A stretch of DNA of 64,000 nt, taken from NCBI RefSeq assembly GCF_028737265.1, contig NZ_JAQZAK010000005.1, positions 1 to 64,000 of the forward strand, given 5' to 3'. The notes beneath the pieces were generated by a model. That model was not told the origin of the DNA and did no database searches. It worked only from the letters and a program-made list of their open reading frames with translations. This DNA comes from Actinomycetospora callitridis (lineage in GTDB: Bacteria; Actinomycetota; Actinomycetes; Mycobacteriales; Pseudonocardiaceae). The stretch's first letter is position 1; every line of letters starts with the position of its first letter. Positions 24,234 to 32,183 of this stretch are shown here, in pieces. Both the position numbers and the translations under genes were made by a program.

Positions 24234-24851
24234 TCAGGCGATCAGCTTCCCGGCGACCTCCGCGAGGCGGGTGCCCTGGATCCGGGCGGCCTGGAGGGCG
24301 GCGTCGTCGGGCGCGGCGGACTTCCGCGACACCCAGGACGCGCCGTACGGGTTGCCCGACGACATCAGCGAGGCGTCGGCGGCGTAACCGAGCGGCATGA
24401 CCAGCGCGCCCCAGTGGTAGAGCACGTTGTTCATCGACAGGATCGTCGCCTCGAGCCCGCCGTGGCCGGTCGAGGCGCTGGTGAACGACGTGCCGACCAG
24501 GCCGGCGAGCTTTCCCTGCGCCCACAGCCCGCCCGTGGTGTCGAGGAACGCCTTGAGCTGCTCGGCGCTGTTGCCGAAGCGGGTCGGGCTGCCCATCGCG
24601 AGGCCGTCGGCCCACTCCAGGTCGTCCAGCGAGGCGACGGTGTCGTAGGGGTTGTCCTCGACCCACGCCTTCCACCGCCGGTTCGCCTCGATGGCCTCGG
24701 CCGGGGCGCGCTCCGCGACGGGCCGGACGCGGGTCTCGGCGCCGGCGTCCCGGGCGCCCTGCGCGAGCGACTCGGCGAGCGCGGCGACGTTGCCGGTCGC
24801 GGAGTAGAAGACGACGACGATGCGCGGCGCCCTGCTGGTCGAGGCGGTCAC
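24234..24851 (-). CDS. wrbA: NAD(P)H:quinone oxidoreductase, WrbA family
   Basis: 205 aa, GTG at 24851. Flavodoxin-like fold: phosphate-binding loop FYSATGNVAALAESLAQGA; LDDLEWADGLAMGSPTRFGN; FTSASTGHGGLEATILSMNN, all characteristic of WrbA. Reduces quinones by two electrons with FMN, avoiding semiquinone radicals. Cytoplasmic. Apparently monocistronic and followed by the 40-base palindrome. Confidence 0.93.
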   Translation of the reverse strand: MTASTSRAPRIVVVFYSATGNVAALAESLAQGARDAGAETRVRPVAERAPAEAIEANRRWKAWVEDNPYDTVASLDDLEWADGLAMGSPTRFGNSAEQLKAFLDTTGGLWAQGKLAGLVGTSFTSASTGHGGLEATILSMNNVLYHWGALVMPLGYAADASLMSSGNPYGASWVSRKSAAPDDAALQAARIQGTRLAEVAGKLIA

Positions 24852-24958
24852 GGAGCCTCCCGGGTCGGTGGTCGGACCCCGATCATCACCCGGACGTCCG
24901 CACCCCGTGGCCCGGGGGTCACCCGCTCGGCTCCCACGAGCGTCGGAGACGGAGCAGG

Positions 24959-26287
24959 ATGGGCCGGGTGACGACGCGGGAGGCCGGCGGGATCCGGACC
25001 GGTGCGCCGACGCGCGGCCGGGACGGTGCCGGGCCCCGCGGGCTCGTCGCGCTCTACCGCCGCCTGTCCGGCCTCGTCGCCGCCCCGTCGGCCGACGCCC
25101 AGGCCGTCGCGGCCGTGATGGCGGGCGAGCTCGGGGTGCTCGCGGCCGTCGTCGGGCCCCAGCGCGAGGTGCTCGCCGCCGCCGCGCCCGGCATGGGCGT
25201 CGCGGAGGCCTCGGCCCTCGTGCGCGCCGACGCCCGCACGGCGGCGTGGCCCCGCACCCTCGAGGTGGCCGCCGCGGCCGGACGGGCGCTGCGTGTGCCC
25301 GGCCCCTGGCTGCGCGGGCAGGTCGTCGCCCCGGTGCTGCTCGGTCGCGAGGTGCCGGCGTTCGTGTTCGCCGAGGAGGACACCGCGACCCGCGACCGCC
25401 CCGAGGCGCTGGCCGGCGACGACGTCCTGCTGCTGGTGGCCGAGCACGCCGCCACGGTCGTCGGGGTGCTCCACGGCCGCGACCGCGTGCTGGCCACCGC
25501 GGCCGGGCAGGTGCGGGGCGACCTGGTGTCCGGGCTGCTGCTCGACCGCGCCCGCGACGCCGACCAGGCCGCCCAGTGGGCCGAGCACGTCGGCTACGAC
25601 CACGGCGTCGCCCACCGCGTCGTCGTCGTGTCCCCGGACGACGAGGACGCCTACGGCGCCGGGCCCGCGAGCCTGCTGGGCGAGGCCGAGGAGCACCTGC
25701 TCGCCGCCGCCCCGGCCGCGCTGACGGTCGTGCGCGACACCGAGACCGTCGCCGTCGTCCCCGAGACCGCCGACCCCGTGGCCGTCGGCGCCACGTGCGC
25801 CCGCCGGCTGGCCCGCGGCCGCGTGCCCGACCCCGACGCCCGCTGGCCGGTGACCGTCGCCGTCGGCGGTCCCGTCTCCGAGCCCGCCGACATCGCCGCC
25901 TCCTACGACCAGGCCCGCCGGACCCTGCTCGCCTCCCGCCGCCTCGGGCGCGCGGGGCGGGTGCTGCGCTTCGACGAGCTCGGGGTGCACCGGCTCCTGC
26001 TGCAGATCCCGGACCCCGACGCCGCGCGCGCCTTCGCCCGCGAGGTGCTGGGGCGGCTCGCGACCGACCGGTCCGAGCGCACCGTCGAGCTCCTGCGCAC
26101 GCTGGCCCGCTACTTCCGCGAGGACGGCAGCCCGCAGCGGGTGGCGCGGGCGCTGAACGTCCACCCCAACACCGTCGGCTACCGCCTGCGGCGCGCCGAG
26201 GAGCTCAGCGGCCTGGACCTCGACTCCTACCGCGACCGCCTCGCCGCCCAGGTGGCACTGGAGATCCTGGGGGAGATGGAGGCGTGA
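24959..26287 (+). CDS. PucR/CdaR-type transcriptional regulator
   Basis: 442 aa, ATG 24959 (GTG 24968 is possible). The C-terminal HTH_30 is clear: ELLRTLARYFREDGSPQRVA then RALNVHPNTVGYRLRRAEEL. The middle carries the GGDEF-like PucR region (VAVGGPVSEPADIAASYDQA, RRTLLASRRLGRAGRVLRFD). The N-terminal 150 residues may sense a ligand. Its stop overlaps the next gene (GTGA), so it is made with the methyltransferase fusion and may respond to one-carbon or amino-acid status (inference). Confidence 0.88.
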   Translation: MGRVTTREAGGIRTGAPTRGRDGAGPRGLVALYRRLSGLVAAPSADAQAVAAVMAGELGVLAAVVGPQREVLAAAAPGMGVAEASALVRADARTAAWPRTLEVAAAAGRALRVPGPWLRGQVVAPVLLGREVPAFVFAEEDTATRDRPEALAGDDVLLLVAEHAATVVGVLHGRDRVLATAAGQVRGDLVSGLLLDRARDADQAAQWAEHVGYDHGVAHRVVVVSPDDEDAYGAGPASLLGEAEEHLLAAAPAALTVVRDTETVAVVPETADPVAVGATCARRLARGRVPDPDARWPVTVAVGGPVSEPADIAASYDQARRTLLASRRLGRAGRVLRFDELGVHRLLLQIPDPDAARAFAREVLGRLATDRSERTVELLRTLARYFREDGSPQRVARALNVHPNTVGYRLRRAEELSGLDLDSYRDRLAAQVALEILGEMEA

Positions 26288-28233
26288 GCGAGTCCTTCGC
26301 CACCGAGTCCTTCACCGCAGCGCTCGCCCGCCGCGTCCTGCTCTGCGACGGCGCGATGGGCACGCTCGCCCGGGCCAGCGGCGTGCGGGTCGAGGGGCCC
26401 GGCGCCGAGCTGTGCGTCGTCGCCCCGGAGCTGGTCACGGCGCTGCACGAGCGCTACCTCGCCGCCGGCGCGGACGTCCTCCAGACCCACACCTTCGGTG
26501 CCTCGCGTCCCCGCCTGGAACGCCACGGGCTGGCCCGCCGCACCCGCGAGGTGAACCTCGCCGGCGCGCGCCTGGCCGCCGCCGCGCGCGACGGTGCCGG
26601 CCGCCCGGCCTGGGTGGCCGGCTCGGTCTCGCCGGTGACCCAGCCGGGCCGGGGCAGCGCCGTCGACGCGCCGGCGGCCGCCGCGGCGATCCGCGAGCAG
26701 GTCGAGGCGCTGGTCGAGGGCGGGGTCGACCTCGTCGTGCTCGAGACCTTCAGCCGCGCCGACGAGTTGCTCGCCGCGGTGCGCGCCGTCCGCGAGGTGA
26801 CCGACCTGCCCGTCGTCGCGGAGGCGACGTTCGTCGACGAGGACGGCAGCCCGCTGACCACCGCCGGCGAGTCACCCGCCGACGTCGTCGCCCGCCTCGC
26901 CGACGCGGGCACGGTGGCGATCGGCAGCAACTGCACCCTCGGTCCGCAGGGCCTGCTCGACGTGGTGCGCCGGATGGGCCCGACGGACGGGCTGGCGCTC
27001 GCCGCGCAGCCCAACGCGGGCCTGCCGCACGTCGTCGCCGACCGCAGCGTGCGCTTCGCCGGCGACGCGGAGCACTTCGCGCGCTACGTGCTGCGCTACG
27101 TCGAGGCCGGCGCCCGCTTCGTCGGCGGGTGCTGCGGCACGACCCCGGAGCACACCGCGGCGGCCGCGACGGCGCTGACCACGCACGACGCGTGGGCGCC
27201 GTCCGCACCCGTCGCGGACCCCACCCCCGAGAGCGGGCCGATCCGCATCGTCGAGGGCCGCCGCGCCGCTCCCGAGCCCGAGCCCGACGATCCCGGCCCC
27301 GGCAGCGGACCCGACGCCCGCGGCGCCGTCGACCGCTGGCTGCGCCACCGCGGGGCGGGCGAGTTCCTCGTCGCCGCGGAGGTCGCCGGGGCGGGCGGGC
27401 CCGCCGAGCACCTCGCCCGGGCCCGGCGCGCGGTGGCCGGCGGCGCCTCGGTGCTGTGGGTCAGCAGGCCCCGCGCCCGTCGCGCGACCACCAGCAGCGC
27501 CGCGCTCGCCGTGCACCTCCACGACCGCGTCGACGTCGACACCGCCCTGACGGTGACGAGCTGGCAGACGGGCCTGCTCGCCCTGCAGGCCGACCTGCTC
27601 GGACTGCACGCCCTGGGTCTGCGCACGCTGGTCTGCGAGACGGGCAACCCGCCGGTGCACGCCGAGCAGGCCGTCCGCGACGGGGTGTGGGAGGTCGACG
27701 GGGCCGAGCTGCTGCGCACGGCGGCCGGCCTCAACCGCGGCGTCGACATCGACGGGGTGCAGCTGGGCACCGCGACGGCGTTCCGTCTCGGCGCGCGCTT
27801 CACCCCGGGTTCGGACGACCTCGAGCACGAGGCCGCGCGGGCGATCGCCAAGGTCGAGGCGGGGGCGGAGTTCCTCGTCTCGCGGCCGGTCTTCGACCTC
27901 GACGGGCTCCGTCGGATCGTCGACGCGCTCGCGGACGCGGGCTGCCGCGTGCCCGTGCTCGCGTCGGTGGGGGCGCTGACCGGCTATACGCAGGCCGAGC
28001 ACATGCGCCACGAGGTGCCCGACGTCGTCGTCCCGGACCCCGTCATGGACACGATGCGCCGCGCCGGCGACGGGCCGGAGGCCGCGCGGACGGGGCTGTC
28101 GCTGGCCGCGGACCTCGTGGGCGCGGCGGCCGACGTGGTCGAGGGCGTCGTCGTGCGCTGGTCCGGACCGGCCTGGCCCGGGCTCGACCCGGCGACGGCG
28201 GTGGCGCGGCTGCACGCCGCCGCCGGCGCCTGA
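26284..28233 (+). CDS. bifunctional homocysteine S-methyltransferase / methylenetetrahydrofolate reductase-like protein
   Basis: 649 aa from GTG 26284. N-terminal homocysteine methyltransferase domain (1-300): LLCDGAMGTLARASG, DVLQTHTFGASRPRL, zinc ligands in GSNCTLGP and GGCCGTTPEH. A Pro/Glu linker follows (about 305-345). C-terminal MTHFR-like barrel (350-620): the Glu in VAAEVAGAG is kept, but the usual GD-P motif reads CETGNPPVHAEQ. The architecture is that of the YitJ class, which methylates homocysteine and reduces methylene-THF. Translationally coupled to the PucR-type regulator. Confidence 0.85.
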   Translation: MSESFATESFTAALARRVLLCDGAMGTLARASGVRVEGPGAELCVVAPELVTALHERYLAAGADVLQTHTFGASRPRLERHGLARRTREVNLAGARLAAAARDGAGRPAWVAGSVSPVTQPGRGSAVDAPAAAAAIREQVEALVEGGVDLVVLETFSRADELLAAVRAVREVTDLPVVAEATFVDEDGSPLTTAGESPADVVARLADAGTVAIGSNCTLGPQGLLDVVRRMGPTDGLALAAQPNAGLPHVVADRSVRFAGDAEHFARYVLRYVEAGARFVGGCCGTTPEHTAAAATALTTHDAWAPSAPVADPTPESGPIRIVEGRRAAPEPEPDDPGPGSGPDARGAVDRWLRHRGAGEFLVAAEVAGAGGPAEHLARARRAVAGGASVLWVSRPRARRATTSSAALAVHLHDRVDVDTALTVTSWQTGLLALQADLLGLHALGLRTLVCETGNPPVHAEQAVRDGVWEVDGAELLRTAAGLNRGVDIDGVQLGTATAFRLGARFTPGSDDLEHEAARAIAKVEAGAEFLVSRPVFDLDGLRRIVDALADAGCRVPVLASVGALTGYTQAEHMRHEVPDVVVPDPVMDTMRRAGDGPEAARTGLSLAADLVGAAADVVEGVVVRWSGPAWPGLDPATAVARLHAAAGA

Positions 28234-28236
28234 TCG

Positions 28237-28425
28237 TCAGACCGCGACGGGGGCCCGCCGCACGGCCGGCGTCGGCTGCGGGGTGCCGCGCAGGTGGGCG
28301 ATGGTCGCGCGCAGGTAGGCCACCTCACGCGTCAGCGAGGCGACGGTCTCGCCGTCGTAGTCGTAGGACATCTCGCGTGGCATGACCACGACTCCGCAGC
28401 AGGGGCACGTCGTCGGGGCGTTCAT
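28237..28425 (-). CDS. small CPCC-motif protein
   Basis: 62 aa, ATG 28425 behind GAGGTG; an in-frame GTG at 28446 could add seven residues. MNAPTTCPCCGVVVMPREMS carries a single C-P-C-C knuckle, then SYDYDGETVASLTREVAYLR and ATIAHLRG form a likely coiled coil. Possibly a zinc-binding dimer joined by the helix. Not recognised. It ends 3 bases from the convergent methyltransferase fusion. Two CRP-like sites lie upstream. Confidence 0.7.
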   Translation of the reverse strand: MNAPTTCPCCGVVVMPREMSYDYDGETVASLTREVAYLRATIAHLRGTPQPTPAVRRAPVAV

Positions 28426-28516
28426 CCTCGTCACCTCGGTGCTCACGATCCGGTGGGTCACGGGTCCTGTCGGCCCCGGCACCCTCCAGTGTTCGCGTCC
28501 GCCGACGGCCGGGCAC

Positions 28517-28563
28517 TGTGTCCGCCCACAGAGATCACGCCGGTGGCGTTGTGTCCCGGCACA
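28517..28563. promoter_or_regulatory. two CRP/FNR-type dyads 33 bases apart
   Basis: TGTGTCCGCCCACA (28517-28530) and TGTGTCCCGGCACA (28550-28563) both fit TGTG-N6-CACA, the Crp-family pattern. They lie about 92-138 bases upstream of the small CPCC gene and just past the phosphatase stop; a spacing of three helical turns suggests cooperative binding. Confidence 0.45.
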
Positions 28564-28594
28564 GCGTGCGCCCGCCACTGCGCCGGATGCCGCG

Positions 28595-29362
28595 TCAGGC
28601 TCCCTCGACCAGTCGAGCGCGCCACGCGTCCAGGTCCGCGTCGGAGACGCCGGCGGCCCGGAACGGCGCACGGGGGTCGTCGTCGAGCTGGTCCAGTACG
28701 GGCTCGAGGTGCGCGGGGTCGACGCCGACACGCTCCGGGCCGGCGCCCGGTGCGGCCGAGCCCTGGAGGACCAGGCGGTCCCGCAGGGCGACCCGGTGGT
28801 CGTTGGTGGCGGCGAAGTCCGCGGCCACGACGTCGCGCGGGACGCCGGCGGCGCGCAGCAGCAATGCCACCGCGACGCCGGTGCGGTCCTTGCCCGCCGC
28901 GCAGTGCACGAGCAGCGGACCCGGCCCGTGCGCGGCCACGCGGACCAGCTCGGGCAGCCACGCCTCGCCGATGCCCAGCAGGAGCATGTACAGCTCGTCG
29001 AGACCCCGGCGCTGGCGGCTCTCCGGCGGCGCGTCACGCATGAGCACCTCGGGGGCGAGGGCCTGGATCAGCGGCAGCGGCGTCAGCTCGGTGCCGAGGG
29101 CCACCAGCGGGTGCGGCCGCCCGTCGAGCTCCTCGGGGTTGCGCAGGTCGATCACGCTGCCGGGCGGCCAGGCGCGCCCGTCGGGGCCGTGCGTCGTGGC
29201 GTCGTCGGCGAGCGGGGCGTCGGAGCGCCACAGCACCCCGGGTTGCGTGCGCAGGCCGTCGACGGTCGGCATCCCGCCGGCGTCGCGGAGGTTGGCGAGG
29301 TGGCGGACGTCCGGGAGGTCGCCGGTGTCGGGGACGGTCGGGTCCGTGCGCGTCGCGGGCAC
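28595..29362 (-). CDS. protein-tyrosine phosphatase (Y_phosphatase3 type)
   Basis: 255 aa from GTG 29362, which follows GGAG; the upstream Arg-rich frame is not protein-like. HLANLRDAGGMPTVDGLR starts the family; the catalytic loop VHCAAGKDRTG (CX5R) is near residue 175. Comparable to MptpB/LipA-type dual-specificity enzymes. Cytoplasmic or released; no signal peptide. Single gene. Confidence 0.9.
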   Translation of the reverse strand: MPATRTDPTVPDTGDLPDVRHLANLRDAGGMPTVDGLRTQPGVLWRSDAPLADDATTHGPDGRAWPPGSVIDLRNPEELDGRPHPLVALGTELTPLPLIQALAPEVLMRDAPPESRQRRGLDELYMLLLGIGEAWLPELVRVAAHGPGPLLVHCAAGKDRTGVAVALLLRAAGVPRDVVAADFAATNDHRVALRDRLVLQGSAAPGAGPERVGVDPAHLEPVLDQLDDDPRAPFRAAGVSDADLDAWRARLVEGA

Positions 29363-29460
29363 CGGTGTTCTCCTTCGTCGGGACCTCCATGGTCCCGCGC
29401 CCGGGCGCCGTGCCCGGCCCGTGGTGCGCGACCTCACCTCCCGGGTGCCAGGGTGATCCC

Positions 29461-29988
29461 GTGGAGGGTGACGACACGCTCGTGCTGCGGGCGCCCTGCC
29501 CGTCCGACGAACCGGTGGCCCGCGAGGCCCAGGCCGCCCTCGCCGCGGACGGGTTCGACTTCGGTCTGCATCCGGACACCGAGCCCTGGCTGGCCTACCT
29601 CGACCGGCTCCAGCGCGAGCACCGTGGCGCGGACCTGCCGCCGGGCCGGGTGGCGTCGACGTACCTCTACGGCGAGGTCGACGGACGGGTCGTCGGCCGC
29701 ACGTCGATCCGGCACACGCTCACCGACACGCTGCGCGCCGAGGGCGGGCACATCGGGTACGCGGTGCTGCCCGCCGAGCGCCGCCGCGGCTACGCGACGG
29801 CGATCCTGCGCCGCAGCCTCGAGGTCGCCCGCGACCTCGGGATCGGCCGGGTCCTCGTCACCTGCCGCGAGGACAACGTCGGCTCGCTGGCCGTGATCGC
29901 ACGCTGTGGCGGCCGGCTCGATCCCGAGTGGCCCGTCAACCCCGACGGCCCGGGCGGCGTGCCCCTGCGGCGGTTCTGGATCGACTGA
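29461..29988 (+). CDS. GNAT family N-acetyltransferase
   Basis: 175 aa from GTG 29461. Acetyl-CoA loop in HIGYAVLPAERRRGYATAIL (R-R-G-Y-A), then LGIGRVLVTCREDNVGSLAV and a C-terminal VPLRRFWID, as in RimJ-like GNATs. The acceptor is unknown. Followed at once by the 101-base inverted-repeat element. Confidence 0.88.
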   Translation: MEGDDTLVLRAPCPSDEPVAREAQAALAADGFDFGLHPDTEPWLAYLDRLQREHRGADLPPGRVASTYLYGEVDGRVVGRTSIRHTLTDTLRAEGGHIGYAVLPAERRRGYATAILRRSLEVARDLGIGRVLVTCREDNVGSLAVIARCGGRLDPEWPVNPDGPGGVPLRRFWID

Positions 29989-29991
29989 TGG

Positions 29992-30092
29992 GAGCTCTCC
30001 AGTTCGATCTCTCGGGAGTGTCGCGAGAGTGGGACGGCCCGGCGGGTGACCCGACAACTCCGACGGCACTGTCGAGAGATCGATCTGGCGAG
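29992..30092. repeat. 101-base element with 23-base terminal inverted repeats
   Basis: The left arm 29992-30014 (GAGCTCTCCAG...) and the reverse complement of the right arm 30070-30092 (GAGCTCGCCAG...) agree at 21 of 23. The right arm plus the next 11 bases reappears at 41079-41112 (30 of 34). It sits 4 bases after a stop codon. Terminator or small miniature repeat; no ORF inside. Confidence 0.7.
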
Positions 30093-30139
30093 CTCGGACG
30101 GACGGAGCGGCGGCGCCGTGCCGCTCCGCGAGCAACGCC

Positions 30140-31360
30140 CTACGACGCGCGGCTCGGGTTCGTCGGGGTGGTCGACGTCGTCGACGCGGCCCTCGTCGCG
30201 GTGGCGCGGAAGAACGTGTAGCTGAAGGTCCCGCCGGGCTCGGTGGTGCGCAGGAGGTCGCGCACGCCGGCGTCGAAACGCTCGGCGGTGATCAGCCCCG
30301 CGGCCAGGGCCGGTTCGCGCACCCCGGCGACCATGGGGGTGAAGGTCCGGCGCACGAGGCTGTCGGCCAGGTCGGGGCGCCCGGCGTGGGCGTGGGCGGT
30401 GCGGGGCACGACGGCGACGTCGTCGAACCCGGCCGCCGCGAGCAGCGGGTGGAGCCGCCGGCCGATCCCGGCGTCGCCCCCGGCCTGGCGCTGCAGCACC
30501 TCCTGGCACGCGATGACGGCGCGGGCGTCGTCCGAGTCGGGGTGGAACGAGGTGGCGCCGTGGTCCCCCTCGACCACGGTGATCGTCCCGCCGGGCCGCA
30601 GCACGCGCCGCAGTGCGACGAGGGCCTCCTCCGGGCGGGGGAGGTGCTCGAGCAGGAAGAACACGACGACGTGGTCGACGGTTCCGGGCGGCACCGGCGG
30701 GTCGTGGACGTCGCCGGCGCGCACGTCGACCCGCCCGGCGAGACCGGCCGCCTCGACGCGGGCGCGGGCGGCGGACACCTGCGTCTCGGTGAGGTCGATC
30801 GAGGTGAAGCGGGCGCCGGGGCTGCGCGCGGCGAGCACGACGGTCTGCGCGCCGACCCCGCAGCCGGGCTCGAGGACGTGGGCACCGTCGGGGAACGTGA
30901 CGCCGTCGTGCAGGAGGTCGGCGAGGGTGGCGGCCTGGTCGCGCAGCCGCGTCGCCTCGGTCTCGTGGTAGCCGTGGACGTAGGACCCGATCATGGTCAT
31001 CTCCCGGAGCACGGCGGACAGGACGTCGTCGTCGGTGTCCGCGAGGACCTCGGCGAGGCGGTCACGCACCGTCCGGCGCCGGCGCAGGTCGGCGTCCACC
31101 TGCGCGAGGTGGGCGCGCAGCGTCGCCGCCGGGTCGGGGTCGGTGCCGTCGAGCAGTGCGGCGACCCGGTCGAGCCGCAGGCCCAGCGCGCGCAGGGTGA
31201 TCGCGCGGTGCAGGCGGACGACGTCGTCGGCGTCGTAGAGGCGGTGGCCCGCCGGGGTGCGCGAGGGCGAGACGACGCCGCGCTCGTCCCAGTGCCGCAG
31301 CACGCGCACCGACAGCCCGGTGGCCTCGGCGAGCTCACCCACCGTCCGCCCGCGCGTCAT
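30140..31360 (-). CDS. MerR-type regulator fused to SAM methyltransferase
   Basis: 406 aa. MerR HTH at 1-75: TVGELAEATGLSVRVLRHWD then ERGVVSPSRTPAGHRLYD; a coiled linker to 125 (TLRAHLAQVDADLRRRR); then a class I methyltransferase at 150-390 with VLEPGCGVGAQTVVLA, acidic FTSIDLT, and HVVVFFLLEHLPRPEEALVA. The fusion suggests a regulator whose methylating or SAM/ligand-binding domain senses a small molecule. The promoter (31368-31398) has a MerR-type 19-base spacer with a dyad, and the ATG follows the -10 by 7 bases, so it is probably leaderless and autoregulated. Confidence 0.88.
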   Translation of the reverse strand: MTRGRTVGELAEATGLSVRVLRHWDERGVVSPSRTPAGHRLYDADDVVRLHRAITLRALGLRLDRVAALLDGTDPDPAATLRAHLAQVDADLRRRRTVRDRLAEVLADTDDDVLSAVLREMTMIGSYVHGYHETEATRLRDQAATLADLLHDGVTFPDGAHVLEPGCGVGAQTVVLAARSPGARFTSIDLTETQVSAARARVEAAGLAGRVDVRAGDVHDPPVPPGTVDHVVVFFLLEHLPRPEEALVALRRVLRPGGTITVVEGDHGATSFHPDSDDARAVIACQEVLQRQAGGDAGIGRRLHPLLAAAGFDDVAVVPRTAHAHAGRPDLADSLVRRTFTPMVAGVREPALAAGLITAERFDAGVRDLLRTTEPGGTFSYTFFRATATRAASTTSTTPTNPSRAS

Positions 31361-31367
31361 GGGAGGA

Positions 31368-31398
31368 ACGCTAGGACCTCACACCGTGAGAGGAGCAA
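31368..31398 (-). promoter_or_regulatory. MerR-type promoter of the MerR-methyltransferase gene
   Basis: On the minus strand TTGCTC, 19 bases, then TAGCGT. The spacer holds the dyad CTCAC-GGT-GTGAG (31378-31390). A 19-base spacer with a dyad is the hallmark of MerR-activated promoters. The start codon is 7 bases after the -10. Confidence 0.65.
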
Positions 31399-31400
31399 GC

Positions 31401-31446
31401 GTCCACCCAAGGTTGACGATGCGCGCTCCGTCAACCTACGGTGGAC
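31401..31446 (+). promoter_or_regulatory. nested palindromes and promoter of the Clp-N/HTH gene
   Basis: GTCCACC (31401-31407) pairs with GGTGGAC (31440-31446), and GGTTGAC (31411-31417) with GTCAACC (31430-31436). TTGACG (31413) and TACGGT (31437) are -35/-10-like with an 18-base spacer. The ATG is 6 bases past the -10, with no ribosome-binding site, so the mRNA is probably leaderless. Confidence 0.6.
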
Positions 31447-31448
31447 GC

Positions 31449-32183
31449 ATGCCACCCACGAACGTCCGCCTCGACGACCTCATCAACGCCATCACCTCGG
31501 TCCACTCCGACGCCCTCGAGCAGCTCCAGGACGCCGTGCTCGCCGCCGAGCACCTCGACGAGGTCGCCGACCACCTCATCGGCCACTTCGTCGACCGCGC
31601 CCGGCGGTCCGGGGCGTCGTGGACCGACATCGGCAAGCGCATGGGCGTCACGAAGCAGGCCGCCCAGAAGCGGTTCGTGCCCAAGGGGTCCGGCGAGATC
31701 GACCCCGAGGAGGGCTTCAGCCGTTTCACCCCGCGCGCCCGCAACGTCGTGGTGAAGGCCCAGGAGGAGGCCCGGTCGGCGGAGAACGCCGAGATCACGC
31801 CGGCGCACCTCGCGCTCGGGCTGCTCCACGAGCCCGAGTCGCTGGCGGTCCTGACGATGACGGCGCTCGGCGTCGCCCCGGAGACGGTGCGGCGCACGCT
31901 GCTCGGCACCCTGCCGGCCCGGTCCGACGAGATCGGCGCGCTCATCCCGTTCGACGGCGCGGCCAAGAAGGTGCTGGAGCTGACGTTCCGCCAGGCGCTG
32001 CGGCTCGGGCACAACTACGTCGGCACCGAGCACATCCTGCTGGCGCTGCTCGAGCACGAGGACGGGGCGGGCACGCTCACCGGCCTCGGCCTGGACCGCG
32101 AGGCCGTCGAGGGCCACGTCGTGCGGATGCTGTCGAGCCTGTCGGGCGCCCCGGAGGACCCCGGGACGGCTCAGACCCCGTAG
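31449..32183 (+). CDS. HTH plus Clp N-terminal domain protein
   Basis: 244 aa. The N-terminal 75 residues contain an HTH-like part (RRSGASWTDIGKRMGVTKQA then AQKRFVPK); residues 95-235 hold two Clp_N repeats (FTPRARNVVVKAQEEARSAE, ITPAHLALGLLHEPES and HNYVGTEHILLALLEHEDG). No AAA domain, so not a Clp ATPase; more likely a DNA-binding protein using the Clp N fold to sense substrates or partners. Divergent from the MerR fusion; probably leaderless; overlaps the next convergent gene by 13 bases. Confidence 0.85.
   Translation: MPPTNVRLDDLINAITSVHSDALEQLQDAVLAAEHLDEVADHLIGHFVDRARRSGASWTDIGKRMGVTKQAAQKRFVPKGSGEIDPEEGFSRFTPRARNVVVKAQEEARSAENAEITPAHLALGLLHEPESLAVLTMTALGVAPETVRRTLLGTLPARSDEIGALIPFDGAAKKVLELTFRQALRLGHNYVGTEHILLALLEHEDGAGTLTGLGLDREAVEGHVVRMLSSLSGAPEDPGTAQTP

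Noticed and set aside
28575..28590. GCCACTG resembling a B12 box of a cobalamin riboswitch
   Set aside because: It lies at the end of the phosphatase gene, far from the transporter and dehydratase genes, and no other riboswitch helices are visible.
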